Below are positions 50,831-59,858 of a stretch of 64,000 bases of DNA, piece by piece. Within the stretch, counting starts at the first letter, position 1; each line of letters begins with the position of its first letter. Location: assembly GCA_050943615.1 (NCBI GenBank), contig JBMNPN010000001.1, positions 1 to 64,000 on the forward strand. Direction: 5' to 3'. Both the position numbers and the translations under genes were made by a program. Origin of the DNA: CACZQA01 sp050943615 (GTDB lineage Bacteria; Actinomycetota; Coriobacteriia; Coriobacteriales; QAMH01). The notes beneath the pieces were generated by a model. The model was given only the letters and a program-made list of their open reading frames with translations. It was not told where the DNA came from and made no database searches.

Positions 50831-50862
50831 AAGGCGCGCGATTTTCGCGGCGCCTTTTATTT
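50831..50862 (+). terminator. Leader hairpin of rfbH, terminator or attenuator
   Basis: AAGGCGCGCG (50831-50840), loop ATTTT, CGC-G-GCGCCTT (50846-50856), then TTATTTG. It lies about 13 nt after the predicted start site and 30 nt before rfbH. It could end rfbG transcripts, attenuate the rfbH promoter, or both. Confidence 0.5.
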
Positions 50863-50891
50863 GTCTGCATTGAAAAGCAAGGAGCGAGGAC

Positions 50892-52262
50892 ATGTTCGAG
50901 GGCATGAGCGAGACGGAGGCGCGCGCACAGATCTTGGAGGTGGTCGGCGCCTATTGCGACCGCTTCCACAACCAGCAGCCCGCTTGGCGCGAGGGCGATC
51001 GCATCAACTATGCGGGGCGCGTGTACGACCGAGACGAGATGGTCAACCTGGTCGATGCCTCCCTCGAGTTCTGGCTCACGAGCGGGGAGTGGACCAGGCG
51101 CTTCGAAGAGGGGCTTGGCAGCTACCTCGGGCTTCCCTTCGTGAGCTTCGTGAATTCGGGAAGCTCCGCGAACCTCCTTGCCTTCCAGGCGCTCACGAGC
51201 CCGCTTCTGGGCGAGCGCGCCATCAGGCCGGGAGACGAGGTCATAACGGTCGCCGCGGGCTTTCCCACGACGGTCTCGCCGCTCGTCAACTTCGGTGCCG
51301 TCCCCGTGTTCGTGGACGTCGAGATCCCGAGCTACAACGTCGACGTCTCCCAGCTCGAGGCGGCGCTCTCCGAAAAGACCAGGGCCGTCATGCTCGCCCA
51401 CACGCTCGGCAACCCCTTTGACGTCAAGGCCCTTCGCGCGTTTTGCGATGATCATGGCCTGTGGCTCGTCGAGGACAACTGCGATGCGCTGGGAAGCACC
51501 TACACGCTCGATGGTGAAAAGCGCCTTACCGGCACCTTCGGCGACATCGCGACGAGCAGCTTCTATCCGCCGCACCACATGACCACCGGCGAGGGCGGCG
51601 CCGTCTACACCGCAAACCCTGAGCTGCACAAGATCGTGCGCTCGCTGCGCGATTGGGGGCGCGACTGCAGCTGCCCGAGCGGGCATGACAACAGCTGCGG
51701 ACACCGCTGGGACGGCCAGTACGGAATTCTCCCGAAAGGCTACGACCACAAGTACGTCTACTCCCACTTTGGCTACAACCTCAAGGCGACCGACCTACAG
51801 GCCGCCATCGGCTGCGCGCAGCTCGAGAAGCTCCCGTCCTTTACCGCGGCGCGCAAGCGCAACTGGGCGCATCTGCGCGCCGCGCTCGACGGCCTCTCCG
51901 ACCGCCTCGTGCTGCCCGAGCCCGAACAGGATTCCGACCCGAGCTGGTTCGGCTTCTGCATTACCGCCGCCGAGGGCGCACCGGATGCCATGACGATCAC
52001 GCGCCGTCTCGAGCAGCGCGGCATCCAGACGCGCCGCCTGTTCGCCGGCAACCTCGTCAAGCATCCCTGCTTCGATGCGCTGCGCGCGGCAGGAGAGGGC
52101 TATCGCATTATCGACCCGGCGACGCAGGAGAGCTGCCTGAACGCAGACGTCCTCGCGCAGACCGAGAGGATCATGGAGAACACGTTCTGGGTCGGGGTCT
52201 ACCCGGGCATGACCGACGACAAGCTCGATTTCATGGCACGCGCTATCAGAGAGGCGCTGTAG
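50892..52262 (+). CDS. rfbH: CDP-4-dehydro-6-deoxy-D-glucose 3-dehydrase (Fe-S, PMP-dependent)
   Basis: 456 residues, aminotransferase fold. The usual PLP-binding Lys is replaced by His (SFYPPHHMTTGEGG, His228), as in enzyme E1 of 3,6-dideoxyhexose synthesis. [2Fe-2S] ligands fit Cys197, Cys259, Cys261 and Cys269 (C-X61-C-X1-C-X7-C; the Yersinia enzyme has X57 in the first gap). It removes the 3-OH of CDP-4-dehydro-6-deoxyglucose with electrons from a reductase (E3/RfbI/AscD type) that is not seen here. Product pathway: abequose, paratose, tyvelose or ascarylose. Confidence 0.92.
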   Translation: MFEGMSETEARAQILEVVGAYCDRFHNQQPAWREGDRINYAGRVYDRDEMVNLVDASLEFWLTSGEWTRRFEEGLGSYLGLPFVSFVNSGSSANLLAFQALTSPLLGERAIRPGDEVITVAAGFPTTVSPLVNFGAVPVFVDVEIPSYNVDVSQLEAALSEKTRAVMLAHTLGNPFDVKALRAFCDDHGLWLVEDNCDALGSTYTLDGEKRLTGTFGDIATSSFYPPHHMTTGEGGAVYTANPELHKIVRSLRDWGRDCSCPSGHDNSCGHRWDGQYGILPKGYDHKYVYSHFGYNLKATDLQAAIGCAQLEKLPSFTAARKRNWAHLRAALDGLSDRLVLPEPEQDSDPSWFGFCITAAEGAPDAMTITRRLEQRGIQTRRLFAGNLVKHPCFDALRAAGEGYRIIDPATQESCLNADVLAQTERIMENTFWVGVYPGMTDDKLDFMARAIREAL

Positions 52263-52291
52263 GCGCGGCGCTTTGCGCTACGCTGTAGGAA

Positions 52292-54175
52292 ATGAAGCAG
52301 TTCTTGAGGACATATTTCTTCGCGGTCGTGTTCTTCGCACTCATGGTGTTCCGCCTCTTTCTGGGTGTGGGCATGCCGCTTTGCGTGCACGCGCAGGCAA
52401 GCTATGACGATGTCTGGGCGCTGAACGCCGCCGACAGCATCGAAAGCGGCCAGTGGCTCGGCTCCTACAGCGATGTCGCCCTTGTGAAGAGTGTCGGCTT
52501 TCCGCTCTTCCTCGCCTTCACGCACGTCGACTTCTTTGGCTACACGCTCGTGCTGACGCTGCTCTGGATTCTGGCATCGGTCTTTTTCGTCTGTGCCGTG
52601 CGCCCGCTCTTTCGGGGGCGCTGGGTCTTCATGCTCGCCTTTGCCCTGCTGCTCTTCTGCCCGGTCAGCTTTGCGACGGACACCTTCATGCGGGTCTATC
52701 GCAACAGCATCACGGCAGCCCAGGTGCTCATCGTCTTCGGCGGCTTCCTGGGCATGTACGTGCGCGTGAAGGGCCTGAGGACGCCCGACCCCTTGCGCCT
52801 TTCGGGAAAGCCGCTCCTCCACTCGCTGCACTCGGTCTGGCTGCGCATGCTTCCCTGGGGAATCGGCGCGGCGCTCGGTCTTGCGTGGTTCAGCGTGACG
52901 CGCGAGGACAGCCTGTGGGTCTGGCCGTTCGCACTCGTCGCCATGGTGGTGCTGTGCGTGTGCGTCGTTCGCCGTCGTTTCATTGAAAAGCACCTCATGC
53001 CGGACGGGCCGTATGATTCGACGGCTCTGGAGCACCGCTATCCAGCCGGCTTCTTGAGCCGCATCGGGACCGTCGCTGCCCTCATCGTGGCGATCTCCCC
53101 GCTTCTTGCGACGGGCATCACCGTCGGCGTCATCAGCTCGGTCAACCAGGCAAATTACGGCGTTTCCACGGTGGCAGAGATCAACTCGGGAAACTTCTCG
53201 CGCCTCGTGCGCGACCTGTATGCCATCGCACCCGATGAAGAGCAGGAAAACCAGCGTGTCGCCTGCTCTCACGAAAGCCTCGTGCAGGCTTGCGAGCAGA
53301 GCCCGACGCTGCAATCGATTTCGTCGTATCTGGAGCGCGAGTTCTACAGCTGGGGCGATCGGATTGACGGAGACCCCGGGGACGGCCAGGTGAACGGCGG
53401 GGAGTTTCCCTGGGTCATCAGGCGCGCGGCAAATGACGCGGGCTGGTTCTCCTCTGCCACGGAGGCTGATGAGCAGTTCGGGAAAGCGGCCGACGAGCTC
53501 GAGGCCGCGTTCTCGTCAGGCGCCCTTGCGCAACGCGGCACTTGGCCCTCTTCGCTCATGACTCCCTGGGATAATCGATACGCCGGAGATTTCTGCGGCG
53601 CGCTTGCTGAGACGCTCTGGCAGATGGCCTCGTATGCGGACGTGACCTGCGACCCCTATCCCGCTCAGGGAAGCGACGAGGGCATCTCGTACTTCGAGCA
53701 GCGCACCGATGATGTCGCCTACGAGCAGGGTGGCCCCACGCCCATCTGCTGCACGGTCGGGACGGGCATCATCTGGATCTACCGCATCCTGGGACCGGTC
53801 ATCGCAGTTGTCGGCCTCATCTGCTTCATCCGGCTGATCATGCGAGCGATTCAGGCCCGCCGCCAGGCGCGGAAGGCCGAAGCCGGAGGGCGTGATTCAG
53901 CGTGCTTCATGCGCTGGTATCTTGGACCGCTCGTGCTGATGCTGTTCGGCATCGGGCTTTCCGTGGTCTGCCTTGCCTGCGGGCTTGCCTACACGCGCGT
54001 CTCGTCTTTCGTGCCGATCAGCTTCTATTATTACGGGAGTGGGGGCTACCCGCTCGTGCTCGCGTTCTGCTGTCTTGCCTTTGCGGGTATTGGGCGCGCC
54101 GGCTGGAACTATTCGAAAGACCGACTCGAGCACAGTGACGAGAAGGACCGACAGCGGGAGGGCGAGGCCGAATGA
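52292..54175 (+). CDS. Large polytopic membrane protein of the glycan cluster, unknown function
   Basis: 627 residues. A first helix near residues 8-28, several helices to about 220, two more around 255-290, then a long hydrophilic, probably extracytoplasmic region (about 295-490) with several Cys and acidic patches, then four C-terminal helices and a charged tail. The early SYDDVWALNAADSI, an acidic loop after helix 1, resembles the first external loop of GT-C type lipid-linked glycosyltransferases, but the family cannot be assigned. It overlaps the next gene by 4 nt (ATGA), so it belongs to the same pathway. Confidence 0.6.
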   Translation: MKQFLRTYFFAVVFFALMVFRLFLGVGMPLCVHAQASYDDVWALNAADSIESGQWLGSYSDVALVKSVGFPLFLAFTHVDFFGYTLVLTLLWILASVFFVCAVRPLFRGRWVFMLAFALLLFCPVSFATDTFMRVYRNSITAAQVLIVFGGFLGMYVRVKGLRTPDPLRLSGKPLLHSLHSVWLRMLPWGIGAALGLAWFSVTREDSLWVWPFALVAMVVLCVCVVRRRFIEKHLMPDGPYDSTALEHRYPAGFLSRIGTVAALIVAISPLLATGITVGVISSVNQANYGVSTVAEINSGNFSRLVRDLYAIAPDEEQENQRVACSHESLVQACEQSPTLQSISSYLEREFYSWGDRIDGDPGDGQVNGGEFPWVIRRAANDAGWFSSATEADEQFGKAADELEAAFSSGALAQRGTWPSSLMTPWDNRYAGDFCGALAETLWQMASYADVTCDPYPAQGSDEGISYFEQRTDDVAYEQGGPTPICCTVGTGIIWIYRILGPVIAVVGLICFIRLIMRAIQARRQARKAEAGGRDSACFMRWYLGPLVLMLFGIGLSVVCLACGLAYTRVSSFVPISFYYYGSGGYPLVLAFCCLAFAGIGRAGWNYSKDRLEHSDEKDRQREGEAE

Positions 54176-55128
54176 GCAACAGGCCACGTGTCCTCGTGCT
54201 GATGACGACCTACAACGGGCAGGCGTTCGTGCACGACCAGCTCAAGAGCATATTCAACCAGCGGGGCGTGGACGTCACGCTGCGGGTCTGCGATGACTGC
54301 TCCACGGACAACACCTTCCGCATCCTCGAGACCTGGGCTGCAAAGCATGACAACATGCAGGTTCTCAGGAACTCCGAGAACAAAGGCGTCGTGCGCAACG
54401 TGATGGACCTCGTCTACTCGGCCCCGGCGGATGAGTACGACTTCTTCGCCATCGCCGACCAGGACGACGTGTGGCATCCCAACAAGCTGCTCGAGGCGAG
54501 CCGGCGCATCTTCTCGAACACCTCGCGCCCCGAGCTCTACTACGCCGATGTTCGCAACATCGATGAGCGCGGCAGGACGATCGGCTTCGAGTACCGCCCC
54601 TACAAGGTGTGCGCCGAACATCCCGCGAGCCTGCTGCTTGTGCAGAACTGGTGCCTGGGCTGCACGCTTCTCATGAACGGCGCGCTGGTGAAGCTCCTGC
54701 GCCAGCATCCGGTCTACGACTTCGGCCGCATGTACGATGCCTGGATTCACGCCGTGGCGCTTTTCTGCGGTGGCTTTGTCTATCCCGACCTCGACCATCA
54801 CTACGTGAACCGCCGCATCACCGGGCACAACACGGTGGGCATCATGAACGAGGAGCGCAGCACGGGCTATCTTGTGAAGAAGGGGACGCACTGGCTGTTT
54901 CTGGGCGAGCCCGAGGTGTCCAAGAAGCACACCGAGTTCGCGGCGGCACTGCTGCGCGAGTACAAGGACGACATGCTGCCCGAGACGGCGCGCCTGGTCG
55001 AGGACGTCGCCCTGCGGCAGGTCTCCTTCAAGTCGCGGTGGCGGCTGTTCAGGCGCAAGGACATCGTCATGCCCACCAAGACCAGGACCCGCTGGTTGCG
55101 CTGGATGGTGCTTCTCAAGCGGTTCTAG
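54172..55128 (+). CDS. Family 2 glycosyltransferase, rhamnosyltransferase-like
   Basis: 318 residues, GT-A fold. N-terminal VLVLMTTYNGQAFVHDQLKS and CDDCSTDNTF, then the DQDDVWHPNKL segment with the D-x-D-type metal site typical of rhamnosyltransferases of the RgpB/RfbF type. Cytoplasmic, adds one sugar to the lipid-linked glycan. Acceptor and donor are not known. Confidence 0.82.
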   Translation: MSNRPRVLVLMTTYNGQAFVHDQLKSIFNQRGVDVTLRVCDDCSTDNTFRILETWAAKHDNMQVLRNSENKGVVRNVMDLVYSAPADEYDFFAIADQDDVWHPNKLLEASRRIFSNTSRPELYYADVRNIDERGRTIGFEYRPYKVCAEHPASLLLVQNWCLGCTLLMNGALVKLLRQHPVYDFGRMYDAWIHAVALFCGGFVYPDLDHHYVNRRITGHNTVGIMNEERSTGYLVKKGTHWLFLGEPEVSKKHTEFAAALLREYKDDMLPETARLVEDVALRQVSFKSRWRLFRRKDIVMPTKTRTRWLRWMVLLKRF

Positions 55129-55138
55129 GGAAGTGCAT

Positions 55139-55193
55139 ATATGCAGGTCATCGGGCCAAAGTGGGGACTCTCTTTGGCTTTCTATCTGCATAT
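55139..55193 (+). promoter_or_regulatory. Compound hairpin in the 239-nt gap between glycosyltransferase genes
   Basis: Outer ATATGCAG (55139-55146) with CTGCATAT (55186-55193); inner GCCAAAG (55155-55161) with CTTTGGC (55172-55178). The gap 55129-55367 is more AT-rich than its flanks and holds no convincing gene. Confidence 0.4.
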
Positions 55194-55367
55194 CCGCAGG
55201 TCAAAGCCGTGTTATTTCCGCACAGGTTTTTTATCGCCGCTTACCGTCTGCATCGCCGCTGCTGCGGGTTCTTTCGTCTGGCGCGCGCTAAGCTTGAGAC
55301 ATCGAATAGCTACTCGCTTGCCTTCTCGAAACGTAGTATCCGCTCATCGTTTGAAAGCTCTGTTCAC

Positions 55368-56522
55368 GTGAAAGTTCTCTTCGTGCTCTCTTTGGGGAAG
55401 CTCGACGGGGGCGCTGCTCTCGTCTGGATGAACTTGCTCGACGGCCTGCGCACGCGCGGGGTCGAGCCTTATGTCGTCATCCCCAAAGACGCCGATGGGT
55501 CGCTCACATCCGAGCTCGATCGTCGGAATATCCCCTGGCGCGCGATTTTCTACACCTGGTGGGTCACGAGCAGCTCGAATGAGACCACGCCCCTACGGCG
55601 CGTGCGGCGCATGGGCGGCAAGCTCATCAACCGCAGCACCGACCGTCAAATCGGCGCCTACATGGAAGAATGCGGCATCGAGCTCGTCTACATCTGCGAT
55701 GGCACGATCACGGCAGGGCTCCACGAGGCAAAGCGTCGTGGGATTCCCGTCGTCTGGCATATCCACGAGTTCATCCGCGACACTCCCGGCGGCGTCAAGT
55801 TCAGCGACCCGGAAGCGCACGTGGGATCGACGCTTGCCTTGGCCGATGCCATCATCACGGTCACGCGCTCCATCAAAACCGACCTGCGCACGCGCTTTCC
55901 GATGCTCCAGAACATCCATGTCGTCTACAACGGCATCCCGAAGTCCCGCATCTTCGACAAGCCCGTACGGCCCGAGGGCAAGACGGTCGTCTTCACGCTG
56001 GTGGGCAGAATCGATGAGAACAAGGGCCAGGAAGACGCGATCCGCGCGTTCATCCGCATCGCCCCGAAGTACCCAAATGCCGTGCTGCGCATCGTCGGGA
56101 CGGGGGACCCAAAGCTCACCGAGCGTCTCAAGGTACTGGCGGATCGTGGCGCTGCACACGGGTGCATTGAGTTTCTGGGCTATCGCAAGGACATCCCGAT
56201 TATTTGGCGCGACACCGACATCGCGCTCAACTGCTCGTATTCGGAAGGCTGCAGCATGGTGCTCTGCGAGGCCATGTCGAGCGGGTGCCTGATGCTGTGC
56301 TCGACGGCGGAGAGCAACGTCGAGCTCATCGATGGCAAGTACGGCGTGCTCTACGAGCGCACCAAGGTCGCCGATCTCGCCGAAAAGATGGCATGGGTCA
56401 TCGACCATCCCGATGAATGCCAGAAGCTCGCGCTGGCAGGCAAGCGCCGCGCTCAGCGCATCTTCGACCTCGACCGGCAGATCGACCTGGTCTATCAGAT
56501 TTTCACCGAGGTACTCAAATGA
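55368..56522 (+). CDS. Family 4 glycosyltransferase
   Basis: 384 residues, GT-B fold. N-terminal VLFVLSLGKLDGGAALVW (acceptor-side Gly-rich loop), a linker with VVYNGIPKS, and the C-terminal LVGRIDENKGQEDAI and E-x7-E-type EGCSMVLCEAMSSG nucleotide-sugar site. Retaining glycosyltransferase. The start is GTG at 55368, the first codon fitting the family N-terminus; its ribosome binding site (GAAAGC) is weak. Overlaps the next gene (ATGA). Confidence 0.82.
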   Translation: MKVLFVLSLGKLDGGAALVWMNLLDGLRTRGVEPYVVIPKDADGSLTSELDRRNIPWRAIFYTWWVTSSSNETTPLRRVRRMGGKLINRSTDRQIGAYMEECGIELVYICDGTITAGLHEAKRRGIPVVWHIHEFIRDTPGGVKFSDPEAHVGSTLALADAIITVTRSIKTDLRTRFPMLQNIHVVYNGIPKSRIFDKPVRPEGKTVVFTLVGRIDENKGQEDAIRAFIRIAPKYPNAVLRIVGTGDPKLTERLKVLADRGAAHGCIEFLGYRKDIPIIWRDTDIALNCSYSEGCSMVLCEAMSSGCLMLCSTAESNVELIDGKYGVLYERTKVADLAEKMAWVIDHPDECQKLALAGKRRAQRIFDLDRQIDLVYQIFTEVLK

Positions 56523-57511
56523 CAGCGGGGCCGTTCACTGTCAAAGAACAGGACCCGGAACTTGTGAGCATCGTCATCCCGGTCCACAATGCGGATGCTT
56601 ATATAGGGAATTGTCTAGAATGTGTGCTTTCTCAGACGCATGACAGGCTCCAGGTCCTGCTCATCGATGACGGTTCGACTGACAAGAGCGTCCAGATCGT
56701 GGACGACGCCGCGGCGCGCGATGGGCGCGTTGCTGCAATTCACCAGCAAAACGCCGGCCCCGCCGCCGCGCGTAACGCGGGACTCGACCAGGTCAAAGGC
56801 GCCTGGGTCATGTTCGTCGATGCCGATGACGAGATCGAGGCAGACTACGTGGAGCAGATGCTCACCGTTGCCCGGGAGGACAGGGCGGACATCGTGGTGA
56901 GCGACTGCATGATCGAGGAGGATGGCGTGCGCAGCCGTTTTGGCATGATCGTTCCCAACTGCTGCTACGAGGGCGCTGCGGAAGTCTATGCCGACTTCAT
57001 GCGTGACCACATCCCCTGGAGTCTCTGGGGCAAGCTCTATAGAGGTGAACTCTTCTCGGACCTGAGATTCTCCGAGGAAAACTACATCGCGGAAGATCTC
57101 GAGGCAAACGCGCGGCTCTTTGCGAAAAAGGGCATCGTGGTCTCGACGACCGATGGGGCGGGGTACTGCTATCACGTCGTCGCAGGTTCGATCGACCACA
57201 GCTTCGATGAGCGGTATCTGCGCCAGTTCTCTGTTTTCGATGACGTGACGTCGCGCGCCGTCGAAGCCGGCCTGGTCGCGCCCGACTTGGCCGCGGTTTT
57301 CTATGAGCGGCGTGTGCTCAACTGCTTTGGCAAGGCGGTAAAGGCGGACGCGCTCGACAAACGGGTCTCCCGTGCGTTTGCCGATGCCATCGCCTCCTAT
57401 CGGGCAGACGCCATCGCGTGCCCGGAGGCCCCCGATTGGCTCGTGCGCCAGCTGCGCGTCTCGCGCTTCGGGATGAGCGCTCTTGCTGCTCTCTATAGAG
57501 CGCGCGGATAG
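56519..57511 (+). CDS. Family 2 glycosyltransferase
   Basis: 330 residues, GT-A fold: SIVIPVHNADAYIGNCLECV, LIDDGSTDKSVQIVD, NAGPAAARNAGLD and the metal-binding FVDADDE. Inverting glycosyltransferase of EpsJ/WchA-neighbour type. Start ATG at 56519 overlaps the GT4 stop, so both are translated from one message. Confidence 0.85.
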   Translation: MTAGPFTVKEQDPELVSIVIPVHNADAYIGNCLECVLSQTHDRLQVLLIDDGSTDKSVQIVDDAAARDGRVAAIHQQNAGPAAARNAGLDQVKGAWVMFVDADDEIEADYVEQMLTVAREDRADIVVSDCMIEEDGVRSRFGMIVPNCCYEGAAEVYADFMRDHIPWSLWGKLYRGELFSDLRFSEENYIAEDLEANARLFAKKGIVVSTTDGAGYCYHVVAGSIDHSFDERYLRQFSVFDDVTSRAVEAGLVAPDLAAVFYERRVLNCFGKAVKADALDKRVSRAFADAIASYRADAIACPEAPDWLVRQLRVSRFGMSALAALYRARG

Positions 57512-57587
57512 GTGGCCCGCGCGTATCTCCATTTTTCGCATTCTGAGCAGGCGATTGCCCGGATACGCGCAGGCCATGGGCGCGGGG

Positions 57588-57593
57588 TATAAT
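57588..57593 (+). promoter_or_regulatory. licD -10 box, predicted leaderless
   Basis: A perfect TATAAT (57588-57593) lies exactly 7 nt before the licD ATG at 57601, and no Shine-Dalgarno is present. No good -35 is seen at 16-18 nt. Confidence 0.45.
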
Positions 57594-57600
57594 TGCGCGC

Positions 57601-58434
57601 ATGGTCAAGACGGTCACATCTCTAGAACAGCTGCACCAGCTCGAGCTGGAGGCGCTCTGCGCGGTTGAACGTGCGGCACGTGCCTGCGGCGTCCGCTGGT
57701 TTCTGCACGGCGGCACGCTGCTCGGCGCCATCCGCGAAGGCGGACCGCTCGCCTGGGACGACGACGTCGATATCGCCATGTTGCGCGATGACTTCGACCG
57801 CTTCTGCGCCCGTGCTCCGCGTCTGCTCGATTCGCGCTTCAAGTTGCAGTTCCCGGCGGACTTTCCCGAGTTCTTCGATTTTCTCCCGCGCGTCGTCGAT
57901 ACGGCCTGGCGCTTCGAGGCGGCACGCGATGACGCTGCCGGGTTCGGAGGGCGCATCGAGCATCCGGCCATCGACATCTTCGTCTTCGAGCCGGCCTGCG
58001 TCTCGCCCGAGCGCGACCGCCTGCAATCGGCGCTTCTCCAGGCAAACTACGCCGCCGCGCTCGGGTTTCGTCCCGGGTTCTCCCACGAGGGATTCTCGGG
58101 CATCGAGCTTGCCGCATCCTACGTGCTGCCCGTCTGCGGGAAGGCCATCGGGCTTTCGGAGCTCATCGCCCAACGCGAGCGTCTGGCGAGCTGGGGGGAC
58201 AGCCCGCGCATCCTGCGCATCGTAAACGAGCTTCCGACCTATGCGGACCTGCGCTGGAACAAGCGCTGGTATCTTCCCAGAGAAGACGGCAGCGAGCGGT
58301 ATGCATCGTTTTCGGGGGTGCCGCTTCCCGTGCCCGTCAATGCCGAAGCGGATCTGGAAAACGTCTACGGCCCCGACTGGATGACGCCGCCGCCCCCTGA
58401 AAAGCGCGTCCCCCAGCACGCGAGCCTGTCGTAG
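57601..58434 (+). CDS. LicD-family phosphotransferase
   Basis: 277 residues. GGTLLGAIREGG followed by WDDDVDIAM (Asp53-Asp57) is the nucleotidyltransferase-fold metal site of LicD proteins, which attach phosphocholine or other phospho-substituents to surface glycans. No choline kinase or cytidylyltransferase (licA/licC) is present nearby, so phosphocholine is not established as the group. Confidence 0.85.
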   Translation: MVKTVTSLEQLHQLELEALCAVERAARACGVRWFLHGGTLLGAIREGGPLAWDDDVDIAMLRDDFDRFCARAPRLLDSRFKLQFPADFPEFFDFLPRVVDTAWRFEAARDDAAGFGGRIEHPAIDIFVFEPACVSPERDRLQSALLQANYAAALGFRPGFSHEGFSGIELAASYVLPVCGKAIGLSELIAQRERLASWGDSPRILRIVNELPTYADLRWNKRWYLPREDGSERYASFSGVPLPVPVNAEADLENVYGPDWMTPPPPEKRVPQHASLS

Positions 58435-58448
58435 AGGCGGCGTGCGCG

Positions 58449-59753
58449 ATGGCATTCGAGGTCCATTCGGTCAAGTACAACTACTTCATGAACCTGCTGC
58501 TCACGGGCTGCTCGATCCTGTTTCCGCTCATCACGTTTCCGCTGGTGAGCCGTGCTCTTTTGGCGGATGCCTATGGTCTCGTGAACTTCGCGAGCTCCAC
58601 GGCGAGCTGGCTTTCTCTCATCGCGATGCTCGGCGTCAACCGCTACGGCACCCGCGAGATTGCCCGCGTGCGCGACAACCCCGCCGAGCTCGCCCGCACA
58701 ACCCGCGAGATATTCGCGGTGACGCTCGCCTCGACGCTCATCGTCTTTGCCTGCTTCATCGTGAGCATCTTTCTCGTGGAGCGCTTCTCGCAAGACCGGA
58801 CGCTCTTTTTTATGAACAGCATCACCGTCATCTGCAACACGCTCGGCGTCTCGTGGTTCTTCCAGGGCATCGAGCAGTATCGCTACATCACGGTGCGCGG
58901 CGTGATCGTTCAGGCGGTCTGCCTGTTAGGCGTCATCTTCCTCGTGCACAGCCCGGGCGACTACCTCGTCTACGCCGCACTGCTCATCGCCTCGAGCGCC
59001 GTTGCCAACCTCGTGAACTTCTTTTACATGCTGCGCCTGATGCGAGAGGCGGATGCCGAGGCGTACTACACGCGCGCTCGGCTCGAGCCCAAGCGCCACA
59101 TAAGGCCGCTTCTCGTCTTCTTCCTGATCGTGGCGGCCATCTCCATCTACACGATGCTCGACACCGTCATGCTCGGCTTTCTGTCGACCAACGAGCAGGT
59201 CGGCTTCTACTCGTCTGCCATCGCGGTGAAAAACGCCCTGGTGGCGCTCGTTTCGGCGCTTTCGAACGTGCTGCTGCCGCGCACGGCGAACCTCTATGCG
59301 CACGGCGAGCACCTCAAGTTCAAGAAGCTCGTCAGAAAGGCCGTGCGCGTCGTGCTGCTGCTGAGCGTCCCGCTGTCCGTGGTGGTGGCAGTGCTCGCCA
59401 CGCCGCTCATGACCTGGTACGCGGGTGCCGCCTTTGCCGGTGCCGGGCCCGCGCTTTCGGTGGTTGCGCTCGCGGTGATCCCCATCGGCCTTTCGGTGAT
59501 CTTCTGCGACGAGGTGCTGATTCAGATCGGGCGCGAGGCGACGTGCACGTGGATCTACCTTGCGGCCGCCATCATCGACTTCGTGGGAAACCTCGTCCTC
59601 ATCCCCATCCTCGGCGCGCTCGGCGCTGCGATCTCCACCCTGTTCGTCGAGGTGCTCATCACCTTGATCGAGTTCATCTTGGTGCGCCCCTACCTGTGGG
59701 GCGGCGCGGACGGCTATGGCCGTGACCTGCCGCCGTATCGGCCGCGCGAGTAA
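58449..59753 (+). CDS. Wzx-type polysaccharide flippase
   Basis: 434 residues, about twelve to fourteen hydrophobic helices. KYNYFMNLLLTGCSILFPLITFPLVSRAL (shortened: NLLLTGCSILFPLITFPL) and LGVNRYGTREIARVRDN are typical of the polysaccharide transporter (MOP) family. It would flip the undecaprenol-linked repeat to the outer face. 14 nt after licD. No Wzy polymerase could be identified with confidence. Confidence 0.85.
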   Translation: MAFEVHSVKYNYFMNLLLTGCSILFPLITFPLVSRALLADAYGLVNFASSTASWLSLIAMLGVNRYGTREIARVRDNPAELARTTREIFAVTLASTLIVFACFIVSIFLVERFSQDRTLFFMNSITVICNTLGVSWFFQGIEQYRYITVRGVIVQAVCLLGVIFLVHSPGDYLVYAALLIASSAVANLVNFFYMLRLMREADAEAYYTRARLEPKRHIRPLLVFFLIVAAISIYTMLDTVMLGFLSTNEQVGFYSSAIAVKNALVALVSALSNVLLPRTANLYAHGEHLKFKKLVRKAVRVVLLLSVPLSVVVAVLATPLMTWYAGAAFAGAGPALSVVALAVIPIGLSVIFCDEVLIQIGREATCTWIYLAAAIIDFVGNLVLIPILGALGAAISTLFVEVLITLIEFILVRPYLWGGADGYGRDLPPYRPRE

Positions 59754-59793
59754 TCTCTTAGGTCCTCGGTATCGGACACGGGCGTCCCTGCAG

Positions 59794-59828
59794 AAAAAGC
59801 GGGCCGAGTCTGTGGCAACTCGACCCGC
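59794..59828 (-). terminator. Terminator of the beta-propeller operon (minus strand), between convergent genes
   Basis: Read on the minus strand: GCGGGTCGAGT (59828-59818), 8-nt loop, ACTCGGCCCGC (59809-59799) with one mismatch, then TTTTT (59798-59794). A second hairpin GCAAGCT/AGCTTGC (59832-59848) lies closer to the stop codon. Confidence 0.7.
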
Positions 59829-59858
59829 CTCGCAAGCTCCCAGCTTGCTGCCTAGTGC

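Noticed and set aside
55141..55371. 76-residue small ORF in the glycosyltransferase gap
   Set aside because: Begins inside a hairpin, no ribosome binding site, composition not protein-like.
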